From: Ooceraea biroi
Taxonomy: Eukaryota; Arthropoda; Insecta; Hymenoptera; Formicidae
DNA length: 64,000 nt
Assembly: GCF_003672135.1 (NCBI RefSeq)
Contig: NC_039515.1
Span: 13,578,001 to 13,642,000 of the forward strand
Direction: 5' to 3'
Shown piece after piece: positions 1 through 10,107 of this stretch. The notes under the pieces are model-generated. The model was not told where the DNA came from and searched no databases. It worked only from the letters and a program-made list of their open reading frames with translations. A program made the position numbers and the translations under genes. The stretch's first letter is position 1. Every line of letters starts with the position of its first letter.

Positions 1-537
1 GTGTACGAAAGAAAACAGGAGATTGTTACACGAGGGGGAGCTATAACAGAGCGCGCGATAAATGCTATTCAAAAACAAGAGGAAGCTAACATGATTAGAA
101 AATGGAAGGAACGACTGATGGGAGGGAGCAAATCGGGGCAAAGGGTCAGAGAGGCGACACTACCGTGCTTTGAGCAATGGATAGAGCGAAAACACGGCAA
201 CATGACGTTTCATATGACGCAAATGGTAACGGGACACGGTTCGTTTGGGGAATACGGACTCAAAATTGGAAAGAGTGTGAATGCAAGATGTTATCATTGT
301 ATATCACCGATGGACTCAGCTCAGCATACAATCGAAGTGTGTGCTGCATGGAAAGAAGAAAGAGAGCAGTTAAGGAGGAAAGTAAAGGGATCACTTACCT
401 TAGACAACATAATAGAGGAAATTTTAGAAACAAAAGAGAAATGGACGGCGTTTAGCGTATTTGCGTCAAACGTAATGCTGAAGAAGGAGGAGGAGGAAAG
501 AAGAAGAGAGAGGGAACTACGCGAGAGTAGGAGATAA
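1..537 (+). CDS. C-terminal end of a non-LTR (R1/TRAS/SART-type) retrotransposon ORF2, 5' truncated by window
   Basis: The open frame runs in from the window edge and ends at the TAA/TGA pair near 535-540. The last 178 residues have the layout typical of the R1-clade ORF2 C-terminus: a basic region, a hydrophobic FHMTQMVTGHGSFGEY block at about residues 70-85 (family pattern Q-x-L-T-G-H-G-x-F), then a zinc-knuckle CYHCISPMDSAQHTIEVC of form C-x2-C-x8-H-x4-C, and a charged coiled-coil-like tail rich in E and R. In the family this segment follows the reverse transcriptase and helps nucleic-acid binding during target-primed reverse transcription; the endonuclease and RT would lie left of the window. 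The telomeric array 0.7 kb downstream suggests a telomere-targeted SART/TRAS-like element, but the subfamily is inferred from context. The short ORFs on either strand here are shadows. Confidence 0.8.
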   Translation: MYERKQEIVTRGGAITERAINAIQKQEEANMIRKWKERLMGGSKSGQRVREATLPCFEQWIERKHGNMTFHMTQMVTGHGSFGEYGLKIGKSVNARCYHCISPMDSAQHTIEVCAAWKEEREQLRRKVKGSLTLDNIIEEILETKEKWTAFSVFASNVMLKKEEEERRRERELRESRR

Positions 538-1265
538 TGAGGGATAACCGATGGGAAACTATTGGAGAAAAGAGAGAGCGGAGGATGGAGGATTGTGTTT
601 GTGTTTGTGTACATGTACTTACCTATATCACCTATACCGGAACCGTTACCCTGAAATAGGAAAACTTAATTTTTTTTTTTTTTTTTTTTTTTTTTATCGC
701 AATAGGCATTGTTACTTCGTTTATTACTTACCGCACCTGGACTTTGACATACCGGAACAGCACCTGGAAAAAAAAAACAAAAAAAAAAAACAAAAAAAAA
801 AAAAACAATAGTTAATACACAATATTGAACATATGATAATAATAATAATAGATACTTACCTGCAACAACACTGGAACGAAACATTTACCTGCAACAACCT
901 ATAGACCGGAACACTGGAACCTGAAAGAAAGAAAGAAGGAAAAAAAAAAAAAAAAAAAAAAAAAGAGTACAATAAACGCAAAAATACAAAACACGATAAT
1001 AGAAACGACACAGCAAACAAACAAACATAACTTACAATAGCCATATGTACAATATTTATGTGGTCCTCGTTGATACCTACCTACCTACCTATGAATCCCC
1101 TCCACTCCTAATCCTATTCCTACCTTCTTGTTCCTCTCCATCCTTACGGTTCTTTGTCCCTGTCTATTCCTAGGGGAGCCCTGAGTGATACAATGTCCGT
1201 GCTGGGGCTTCTTTCTGGGAGGGATGGGGGGGGTGAGAGCCGGTCGCGTTGGGGTTCGCGGGGTG
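538..1265 (+). other. 3' UTR of the LINE with several homopolymer A/T tracts
   Basis: Non-coding stretch between the LINE stop and the telomeric repeats. It holds a T tract near 669-694, A-rich tracts near 769-806 and 939-963, a small (ATA)n run at about 836-850 and a C/T-rich then G-rich segment from about 1078 to 1265. Repeated CACCTGGAA / ACCTGCAACAA / CCGGAAC blocks recur between 605 and 930, so the 3' UTR looks internally repetitive. There is no clean poly(A) directly at the telomere-repeat junction. Confidence 0.55.
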
Positions 1266-2555
1266 GGTAAGGTTGGTGGTTGGGGTTAGGTTGGGGTTAG
1301 GGTTGGGGTTAGGTTGGGGTTAGGTTGGGGTTAGGTTGGGGTTAGGTTGGGGTTAGGTTGGGGTTAGGTTGGGGTTAGGTTGGGGTTAGGTTGGGGGTTG
1401 GGGTTGGGGTTAGGTTGGGGTTAGGGTTGGGGTTAGGTTGGGGTTAGGTTGGGGTTAGGTTGGGGTTAGGTTGGGGTTAGGTTGGGTTGGTTGGGGTTAG
1501 GTTGGGGTTAGGTTGGGGTTAGGTTGGGGTTAGGTTGGGGTTAGGTTGGGGTTAGGTTGGGGTTAGGTTGGGGTTAGGTTGGGGTTAGGTTGGGGTTAGG
1601 TTGGGGTTAGGTGGGGTTAGGTTGGGGTTAGGTTGGGGTTAGGTTGGGGTTAGGTTGGGGTTAGGTTGGGGTTAGGGTTAGGGGGTTAGGTTGGGGTTAG
1701 GTTGGGGTTAGTTGGTTGGTTGGGGTTAGGTTGGGGTTAGGTTGGGGTTAGTGGGTTAGGTTGGGGTTAGGTTGGGGTTAGGTTGGGGTTAGGTTGGGGT
1801 TGGTTTAGGTTGGGGTTAGGTTTTGGTTTTAGGTTGGGGTTAGGTTGGGGTTAGGTTGGGGTTAGGTTGGGTTAGGTTGGGGTTAGGTTGGGGTTAGGTT
1901 GGGGTTAGGTTGGGGTTAGGTTTGGGTTAGGTTGGGGTTAGGTTGGGGTTAGGTTGGGGTTAGGTTGGGGTTAGGTTAGGTGGGTTAGGTTGGGGTTAGG
2001 TTGGGGTTAGGTTGGGGTTAGGTTGGGGTTAGGTTGGGGGTTAGGTTGGGGTTAGGTGGGGTAGGTTGGGGTTAGGTTGGGGTTAGGTTGGGGGTTAGGT
2101 TGGGGTTAGGTTGGGGTTAGGTTGGGTTAGGTTGGGGTTAGGTTGGGGTTAGGTTGGGGTTAGGTTGGGGTTAGGTTGGGGTTAGGTTGGGGTTAGGTTT
2201 GGGGTTAGGTTGGGGTTAGGTTGGGGTTAGGTTGGGGTTTGGTTGGGGTTAGGTTGGGGTTAGGTTGGGTTAGGTTGGGGTTAGGTTGGGGTTAGGTTGG
2301 GGTTAGGTGGGTGGGGGTTAGGTTGGGGTTAGGTTGGGGTTAGGTTGGGGTTAGGTTGGGGTTAGGTTGGGGTTAGGTTGGGGTTAGGTTGGGGTTAGGT
2401 TGGGGTTAGGTTGGGGTTAGGTTGGGGTTAGGTTGGGGTTAGGTTGGGTTAGGTTGGGGTTTAGGTTGGGGTTAGGTTGGGGTTAGGTTGGGGTTAGGTT
2501 GGGGTTAGGTTGGGGTTAGGTTGGGGTTAGGTTGGGGTTAGGTTGGGGTTAGGTT
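1266..2555 (+). repeat. Telomere-type tandem array, consensus TTAGGTTGGGG (11 bp)
   Basis: About 1.29 kb, roughly 115 units, of TTAGGTTGGGG with scattered shortened or altered units such as TTAGGGTTGGGG, TTAGGTGGGG and TTAGGTTTGGGG. The motif can be read as the insect TTAGG joined to TTGGGG. The G-rich strand is the plus strand, so by telomere convention the chromosome end would lie to the right, exactly where the array breaks at a 100-N gap. Degenerate units at the left edge (1245-1275) mark the proximal boundary next to the LINE. Confidence 0.9.
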
Positions 2556-2655
2556 NNNNNNNNNNNNNNNNNNNNNNNNNNNNNNNNNNNNNNNNNNNNN
2601 NNNNNNNNNNNNNNNNNNNNNNNNNNNNNNNNNNNNNNNNNNNNNNNNNNNNNNN
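2556..2655. other. Assembly gap of exactly 100 N
   Basis: Fixed-length N run, the usual placeholder for a gap of unknown size. It separates the telomeric array from unrelated unique sequence. Confidence 0.97.
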
Positions 2656-3330
2656 ATTTTTCCATTTCACCAACCACAAATATCGTCATGCATAGCTCTT
2701 GTATCCAGAAACTAATTAGAGTATCAATTTAGTCCGTAACAAGTGATGAAACTGTTAACCGTTCAGAAATTGAGCAACAAGCTATATCTTTCTTTTTCTT
2801 CTTTATTTTACAATTTCGAGTCTCCTAATTTACTCGAAATGTGATCAATCGTAGGTTTATCTTCCAATGTCCTTCAACAGTGGAAAGTCCGTAGATTTTC
2901 GTGGAAAGTTAATCTAAATTTAATTGCAAATTGTTTGCAATTCTCTAGTAATGCAAATGGAAATTTAATTTTATGTAATATTTAACTTCCTCAATGCAAT
3001 GTTCAAAGATATCAAAGGTATCAATACAAAGATCAAAGTTTTGAAAACATTCCACCTTTTAAATTAAAAGCATCGTAAGAATGTATTGAATGAGGAAAAG
3101 AAGATAAGTATTAAAATATCAAATTCAAAACTTCAATTAAAAATCGTGTGAAATAATCTTGCAGGAATATTAGCAATCCCAGCTCCGATATAATCGATTC
3201 CCGTAATTATCAAATTTAAGATAATCTCAAATCACGCTACTCATCAGAAAGATTAATTTGCGAGTGATTAGCAAAATGATTGACTGCTTTTATTATACCA
3301 TAATATAACGTTAACTGAAACTGACTCACA

Positions 3331-3571
3331 GCTGGAGCAACCAACCGAGGAAGAACGAATAATGTGCGTTAATATTGCGCAGGAAGAAGGCATTGCATTG
3401 TTCATAACATCTAGCCTCAAGGATTGCCCGCTCTTTCCGAGTTTTCGTAAATGTTTCACGTACGCGAATCAAGACGAATCGCACGTCCGCGACGTGATTC
3501 GCCTGCGAAGGTTGCCACGATTCGCCGAACATTTGAGCATAGAGAACAACATTCGCCGGGTTGAGACTTGA
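3331..3571 (+). other. Unidentified 80-codon open stretch (possible exon)
   Basis: Frame starting at the CTG after a possible acceptor (GACTCACAG, ending at 3330) is open through QLEQPTEEERIMCVN to a TGA near 3569-3571. An overlapping antisense ORF of 134 codons (3326-3730) also exists, so coding strand cannot be decided. Both are preserved in the duplicate at 59012-59416. No protein family is recognised. The rest of 2656-4590 is AT-rich and shows no gene. Confidence 0.2.
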
Positions 3572-4590
3572 GATTGTGAGATTGTACGATACAAAACCAG
3601 CTAACTTAATGTACGAAATCACTTGGACAGTTACACTAACATTTCGAAATGGATGAAGAACAATTTTCTTAATGTTATATCTGCTTGGTGCTATCGGATA
3701 TTGTAATATGAAAGCATGAGGATTTATCAAAGTTTTGTTAATTGCTGATTAACCTGAATAGTTATTTTATTGCTTTCAGATGAAGAAACTGAGAATATAT
3801 ATAATAAAAGCAAAAAGTATTATGTAAAAAGAATTTTTTAATTTATGTCACTTTTCGAAAGTTTTTCTTTTACACTGCATTCTTGTTCTCATCATTGTTA
3901 TCATTATTGAGCACAACAGATAATGTTCGTCTCTATTCTCACAATAATATAAACATAAAATTTAAGTTATTCTACCAAACAACAAATTATAGTCATCGTA
4001 GTTGCGACATAGTAACGTCAACATACGTTATCTTATCCGTGTGCACTATATCGTTTTCAAAATTTCTCGAGCAAATGCACTTTAATTATAGTCAGATAAC
4101 CACAACTACCTTGCAAACATTTTCACGTGTAACGTTTCATATCACAATCTCTCTCATTACTGCATATAATCAACTAACAATTAACAATTCTACTCATTCA
4201 ATTCATTTGAATGACGCAACTCCGCGGTTTGCAAATGTCTTACTCAAAATTGGACAGAACGTCGTTTCATATCAACTTTCAACTCGAAACTTTTATAGAA
4301 TAAACGTAATGAGATCTATCTCTCGAAATGAAATCTGAGGCCGTGCGTGCCGATACTCTTCAAGGCGCGCGATGACACGACGTGCACGTGATCGTCATCG
4401 AACAGCGCGGATCACCCGCGATGCATGGCATCTCGACGGGTAGCCTACGAGCAGGAACGCGCTCAACCAGGTAACGTAACGCGTAAAAGTTAATTTTCCT
4501 ACGGTGCGTCTTTCAGGATTCTTCAGGAATCGAACGATTCATCAAGCATGAATGTCGCGCTCCTCCGCTTGTGCTTCAACGTCGAATCTA

Positions 4591-6475
4591 CCCAGTAAGC
4601 AAAATGTGTGCAATCTGCCAGCGGATTAGCAACAGATTACTGCAGAAGTTGATAGCAAATTGGCATCCGTTATGTCCGCGTTAGGATAGTGATCCGCCAG
4701 CAGAGCCTGCTAACAGACTCTGACGGCAGATTGGCGGCAGAAACCGAACAGGATCTGTTAACATCTGACGGCAGATTGACGGCAGAAACCGAACAGTATC
4801 TGCAGCTTTTGGCCATTCATATTTACGATATATTAAAGCATGTGTTTACTTTTAACACACTATAAATTGTTAAAAGAACGCATTTGTTTGTTTGTTCAAT
4901 TAAAGTACATTTGGCTTGATGTGTCTTTCTGACAGTTCGTTGCATAATCTCTCTCTTATTGTTAATTTATTCTAATCCGAAGTCCGAATTTCGCTTTCGA
5001 ACTTCAGATTGCTTGTGGCGTGCGTGAACTACATGGACGTCGTCCATGGGAGCCTCTGTGCCCCAAGTGCAAAACTTTTCAGAAAAATTAATATTATCGT
5101 GCCAAGGCGCGTATATTAACTTATATAACTGTTAGGCTAAATCTCAACATCGAGCAAGAACTCGACGCGTGCACCGCATAGCGGTGCGGAGCGAAAACAC
5201 ATATTTATAGCCGTGTAAATTTGAATACTGTCAAAAGCTGCGGATCCTGTTCGGTTTCTGCTGCCAATCTGCCGTTAGATTCCGCGTGCGCAAATCTTGC
5301 TCGGTTTCTGTCGACAATCCGACTTCAAGCCATGTTTGCAGATTCTGCTCGGTTTCTGCCGCCAATCTGTTCTTAGATTTTGTGAGCAAGCTCTGTTACA
5401 TTTCTGGCACCAATTTGTCGAATTGATCGTTAACAACAACTTCTGTATCAAATTTGTTGTCTTTTGGCTGGCAATAGTTGATAGCACCCAGTAGGCAAAA
5501 TGTGTGCAATCTGCCAGCGGATTGGCAACAGATTACTGCAGAAGTTGATAGCAAATTGGCATCCGTTATGTCCGCGTTAGGATAGTGATCCGCCAGCAGA
5601 GCCTGCTAACAGACTCTGACGGCAGATTGGCGGCAGAAACCGAGCAGGATCTGTTAACATCTGACGGCAGATTGACGGCAGAAACCGAACAGAATCTGCA
5701 GCTTTTGGCCATTCATATTTACGATATATTAAAGCATGTGTTTACTTTTAACACACTATAAATTGTTAAAAGAACGCATTTGTTTGTTTGTTAGATTAAA
5801 GTACATTTGGCTTGATATGTCTTTCTGACAGTTCGTTGCATAATCTCTCTCTTATTGTTAATTTGTTCTAATCCGAAGTCCGAATTTCGCTTTCGAACTT
5901 CAGATTGCTCGTGGCGTGCGTGAACTACATGGACGTCGTCCATGGGAGCCTCTGTGCCGCAAGTGCAAAACTTTTCAGAAAAATTTATATTATCATGCCA
6001 AGGCGCGTATATTAACTTATATAACTGTTAGGCTAAATCTTAACATCGAGTAAGAACTCGACGCGTGCACCGCATAGCGGTGCGGAGCGAAAACACATAT
6101 TCATAGCCGTGTAAATTTGAATACTGTCAAAAGCTGCGGATCCTGTTCGGTTTCTGCTGCCAATCTGCTGTTAGATTCCGCGCGCGCAGATCTTGCTCGG
6201 TTTCTGCTGCCAATCCGCCGTTAGATTCCGCGCGCGCAAATCTTGCTCGGTTTCTGTTGACAATCCGACTTCGAGCCATGTTCGCAGATTCTGCTCGGTT
6301 TCTGCCGCCAATCTGTTCTTAGATTTTGTGAGCAAGCTCTGTTACATTTCTGGCACCAATTTGTCGAATTAATCGTTAACAACAACTTCTGTATCAAATT
6401 TGTTGTCTTTTGGCTGGCAATAGTTGATAGCAGATAGTTAGCATCATCTGCTCTCGGCAGACTTGGCTATCTGGG
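4591..6475. mobile_element. CCCAG-ended DNA element (1.9 kb) made of two tandem, internally inverted blocks
   Basis: The ends are CCCAGTAAGC on the left and GCTATCTGGG-type sequence on the right (a CCCAGATAGC terminus in reverse), flanked by TA on both sides, as for a TA target-site duplication. Two blocks of about 0.9 kb start at 4591 and 5487, so the period is about 896 bp. Each block has units of the form GGCAGATTGGCGGCAGAAACC near its left end and the reverse complement (GGTTTCTGCTGCCAATCTG) near its right end, giving long imperfect inverted repeats. No transposase ORF is present; small ORFs at 5275-5494 are repeat shadows. It is a non-autonomous element; the superfamily is unknown, though TA duplication fits Tc1/mariner relatives. 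Confidence 0.6.
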
Positions 6476-6532
6476 TACAGCGCTGTACCCGCAAACGTCA
6501 GTTAAAATTAACCGGGATCTAACCGGTTCCTT

Positions 6533-6592
6533 CCCTCTCTCTCTCTCTCTCTCTCTGTCTCTCCCTCTCTCTATCTCTTTCTCTCTTTCCAA
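6533..6592. repeat. CT-rich microsatellite
   Basis: Run of mainly CT dinucleotides with interruptions immediately right of the CCCAG-ended element; also present in the duplicate near 62221-62275. Confidence 0.8.
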
Positions 6593-6769
6593 TGACCAAA
6601 TGACGAAATTAGAAGGAAACGGCGAATTATGATCTAATTTTCACCTAGAGTCAACTATAATTTAAACGTTTCCGGTGACGGATTGTAATGAAAAAAATGA
6701 GAGTTTTTAAGATCGAATTATATCACCCGTGAATGCGCTTCTAGTGCCCAGTTACGCTCACCCTATTGC

Positions 6770-7260
6770 GCTACTATGTTAGTAAATCAGCTGCAGCCCG
6801 CTCCGATCCGGTCCGCGCGCTCGCGATCGCTCCCACGCTCACCCTCCGGCGAATGACGAATCAGCTGATCGCATGCACGCTTGCCCAATGCGTCTGCCAC
6901 GTATCTCACCTGTTGCGCGTAGCGTCTCTGTCTCTCCTCTTCTCTCTCTCTTTCCTCTTCTTTCACTCGCACCCTCGGCTCGTCTCGTTCCGGCGCGATC
7001 CTCTTCGACGCTGACCGAACTGCCGGCGCGCGTACACGCTCCGCAAGACACACGCTCCGGCGATAGAACGCGCGGACGTACTCTCGGCGGGCAGATCCAC
7101 GGATTAGATCCTCCAAGTTAAAAATACACAACGGACGCGGGGCGCGGCGACGAACCAGCTCGCTCGCGTCTGCTCGACGCGACTCTCGGGAACGCAACGA
7201 TACTTTTCTGACGAAACGCGCGCGCGTTCCTCCTCGCGTCGTGCTCCGCCAGGGGCGGAG
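6770..7260. promoter_or_regulatory. GC/CpG-rich island, probable promoter or 5' UTR region
   Basis: A roughly 0.5-kb block rich in CG dinucleotides (many CGCG, GCGCGCG) in AT-rich surroundings. The long ORFs on both strands here (6787-7197 minus, 6766-7014 plus, and others) are low-complexity Arg/Ser-rich products of base composition and are not called as genes. The candidate first exon at 7470-7576 lies 0.2 kb downstream, which supports a 5' regulatory role by inference. Confidence 0.35.
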
Positions 7261-7469
7261 CTATAGGGAATCATTGAAAACCAGTTCCGTCACACCGGAA
7301 GCCGCTTATCGCTAAACGATATTATACCTTCGCATATAATTATCAGTCGCGGAGTTTATTTTACAATTATTTGTCGTTCTTCTATTACGTTATTATTAAC
7401 GAAGCGTTCGAAGTTTACAGAAAACAATTTTCGTCACATTTGTCGAGAAAATATCATTGAAATCTCTCC

Positions 7470-7576
7470 ATGGATCTCATGGGATTACCAAATTTCAGAG
7501 AAACGACGCCACGCACATACCTGGTGATGATCGATCATGTATCGCACTGCGTCGCAAACTTCAGCACGAAGATGAG
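7470..7576 (+). CDS. Candidate first coding exon of an unidentified gene
   Basis: An ATG at 7470 opens 35 codons plus two bases that end exactly at a consensus donor AG|GTAAGT at 7576/7577. The peptide begins MDLMGLPNFRETTPRTYLVM and ends near HCVANFSTKM. It lies just downstream of a GC-rich island. I do not recognise the family and could not find the next exon before PUM3 at 11291. Splicing to the acceptor at 11274/11275 would not be in frame with PUM3. The same exon is intact in the duplicate at 63158-63264. Alternative: a chance ORF next to a chance donor, or a 5' UTR exon. Confidence 0.35.
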
Positions 7577-8190
7577 GTAAGTTGTACAAGAGAAGTTTCG
7601 GTCAACGTCGGGCATGCATGCAGAAATGGATTTTGTTGAGACTGAAATTGGCGTACAATAATGATTATTCACGATGTTTAACGTATTGCAATGAATATTC
7701 GATACTTTGTGAAAAGACACTCACGATGATTTTTGTACGCAACACTCTTTCAGAGACTAATAATCGTGAAAAATAGCGCAGCGGCCAAGCGCAACTCCGT
7801 TGTCGTCGTGGCGCGGCTCGTGACTAACCGAGATCTATCGAACAGCAATATTGCGATTCTCGAAACTTGACACGGTCGAAGGAGCGAGCCACAATCACTG
7901 TCCTGGTGATTATAACTTGCGTCTATTTCAACTGCATTTTTTGTACTTAATATTAAATAAGTATACGTTTACAATTATAAAACGAATAGAAAATATTGTG
8001 ACGTATCGTCATAGTAACATTTTCAAATTAAGCGTATATCGTGACATCCTGCGTCGTAGTAATTTCAAATCAAGTATATATTATATATAAATTTAATTAT
8101 TATATATATTGCATCGATGACTTCGCATTATAATCATATATGGATAAATTATCTTTTACATTATATATTTTCGCCTGATTATTGAAAGAC

Positions 8191-9319
8191 CCCAGGCAGC
8201 ACATGTTAGCCTAATATATGTTTCTTAGACGTATCTAATGTCTAAGAAACATAAAGTACCATTTAAGAAACGTTTTAAATAGAAACCGTTTTTAGACCTC
8301 AATTTTAAAAACGTATTTTTCACCTTTCCACAGAAACGAAAAATGTGTTTTATTAAATTGATTTGAAATTATATAATTAATATAGAAAAAATAGTAATTT
8401 CTACTTACTTTGCGAGTATTAATTATTTTTACATCATACGTTTCAATGTACTCGATTATGGAACAAGAGACAAAAATCGACACAAGTGTGTGTGATTCCC
8501 ACCTCTGATTCACCAGGCGACCGATAGATGGCCAGGCCAGACGTGACGTTCTCGCAAGTAACATTTGCGTTATCACCTTATAAATAACCATCCGGAAAAC
8601 CGATCCAATACTCTTTTCTTCTTCTTTTCTTTTGAAACTTTTGAGATCACTATTACTTGAAGTGATATTTCAAAAGAGTGAGATTCCACTACACGAAATT
8701 TAGAGAGTAATTCATAAAATATAAAAATCTAGTTTTTTACAAAAATGTGACTTAAGGGGAAGCTGGAGTTGCTAGTGAACTATTTTTTCACTATAGCGAT
8801 GGTAATTGCAGTTTCGAAAATTCTCTTTATTGCTTGCGCAGAATAAAAATCCTTTTCCACAAATGAAGCATAGATAGAAAGAAAGTCCGCTCTACAGGAC
8901 TTTATATTCAAAATGGCAAAAAGTTAAAAACTTGCATTTGTCTTTTCTACCTTTTTTCCATTTTGAATATAAAGTCCTGTAGAGCGGACTTTCTTTCTAT
9001 CTATACTTCATTTGTGGAAAAGGATTTTTTATTCTGCACAAGCAATAAAGAGAATTTTCAAAACTGCAATTACCATCGCTATAGTGAAAAAATAGTTCAC
9101 TAGCAACTCCAGCTTCCCCTTAACTGTCTATCTTTGAGGCACTGATATATAGAATTGATAAATATTTTTCTGATGGTTTCTGAAACGTTTTTTTGCCGAA
9201 AAAGAAACGTTTTTTCGTTGGACATTTTTCTCCTAAATAAACATTTCAATAAAATGGTTATGAAACGTTACGGCAAAACGTTTATGAAACGGTTTTGAAA
9301 CCAATGTGTACTACCTGGG
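8191..9319. mobile_element. Non-autonomous element with CCCAGG(C/T)AG(C/T)ACA ends, carrying a nested TTAA hairpin
   Basis: Left end CCCAGGCAGCACA, right end the complement of CCCAGGTAGTACACA. The interior has many AAACGTTT-type motifs near both ends (8270-8310, 9175-9300) and a short hairpin ATGTTTCTTAGAC / GTCTAAGAAACAT at 8217-8252. A TTAA-flanked hairpin element (8756-9119) sits inside. No transposase is visible. Flanking bases do not give a clear target duplication, so the borders are less sure than those of the other elements. The left 0.1 kb is repeated at 63879-64000. Confidence 0.5.
8756..9119. mobile_element. TTAA-flanked hairpin MITE, 364 bp, nearly perfect inverted arms
   Basis: TTAA at 8752-8755 and 9120-9123 flank an almost complete palindrome: GGGGAAGCTGGAGTTGCTAG at the left end returns as its reverse complement at the right end, and each arm is about 175 bp around a short loop near 8925-8945. 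The TTAA duplication fits piggyBac or Kolobok mobilisation. The GGGG start resembles other TTAA elements in the window. Confidence 0.75.
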
Positions 9320-10103
9320 ATATTAGACTATATATAAATTCTGCCTTCTAAAGGTCTTTTAGAAGAAAAAACCTTCTAAAAGGAAATCGAAAAGAGAGTA
9401 TAGCATACGATCGCTCGCTTTTGATTTCATTGTATTATCATTCCGCATTATCTATCGCTTTTTATCATTTTTTCTTCTTGCTCACTTAATTTTTATTAAA
9501 TCAATAATTAAATAAATTTAATTCAGTATTGAAATTTCGTGTGAAATCCTGTTACCGACCTAAATATCGTCAAATAGCCACTTGTCGTTTCTTTTTCTAC
9601 GCAATATGATCTGGAAGAACGCAGCCGGTCGCTTCATGCAATCGGCTGCGAAGCGTCTCATCGCAGTGATAATCAGATAGCTAGAAGATTGTAATAAGCG
9701 AGGAATATCAGGTTTTGGGCGAATAGAAATGCTCGGTTTATACAAAGTACCCAAAACTGATTTCAAATTGAAGAACTGGCTAATAAATTCGAAATTCCCT
9801 AGACTCCTTGGCTGGGACGTCAGGTGCAGGCCACGTGCAGGTTACAGGACAGAACGAAAATATTTAAAGTAAACCGCGTGGTATTTGATTTGTTCCTTCG
9901 TGTAACACCGGTACTGAAAACTTCGTAGTTTTATAAAATAACTTACTCAGGTAACCTTTGTCTTTGCAAATATTTTTATCCAATAATAACATTTTGGAAT
10001 TGAATTATTCTTACAATCTTTCGTGCTGAAAAATATTTGAGGTTAGATTAGATTGAGGTTAAGGTTTTACAGTCAAAGAAAATTGTAATTGTTTATTAAA
10101 TCT
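9320..10103. other. AT-rich intergenic DNA, no gene recognised
   Basis: Unique sequence. A 68-codon minus-strand ORF (9560-9766) has some Arg-rich character but no recognisable domain. Nothing else is supported. Confidence 0.4.
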
Positions 10104-10107
10104 TTAA

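Larger units (their letters stand above)
2656..8311 (+). repeat. Large direct duplication, copy 1 (mate 58337-64000)
   Basis: From the first base after the gap the sequence is collinear with 58337 onward, with an offset near 55,681-55,688, and remains so to the window end. Only a few differences are seen, for example TCCTAATTTACTCG versus a version with three more bases near 58510, AAAGGTATC versus AAAGATATC near 3014, and GGATTAGCAAC versus GGATTGGCAAC near 4623. It contains unique DNA, a CCCAG-ended repeat element (4591-6475), a GC-rich island and a candidate first exon (7470-7576). Confidence 0.95.

Noticed and set aside
321..614. 97-codon minus-strand ORF over the LINE
   Set aside because: Antisense shadow of the ORF2 C-terminus; Ser/Phe-rich because the sense strand is Glu/Arg/Lys-rich.
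6787..7197. 136-codon minus-strand ORF (and plus-strand ORFs) in the GC-rich block, repeated at 62475-62885
   Set aside because: Arg-rich low-complexity frames open on both strands because the block is CG-rich and stop-poor; no domain.
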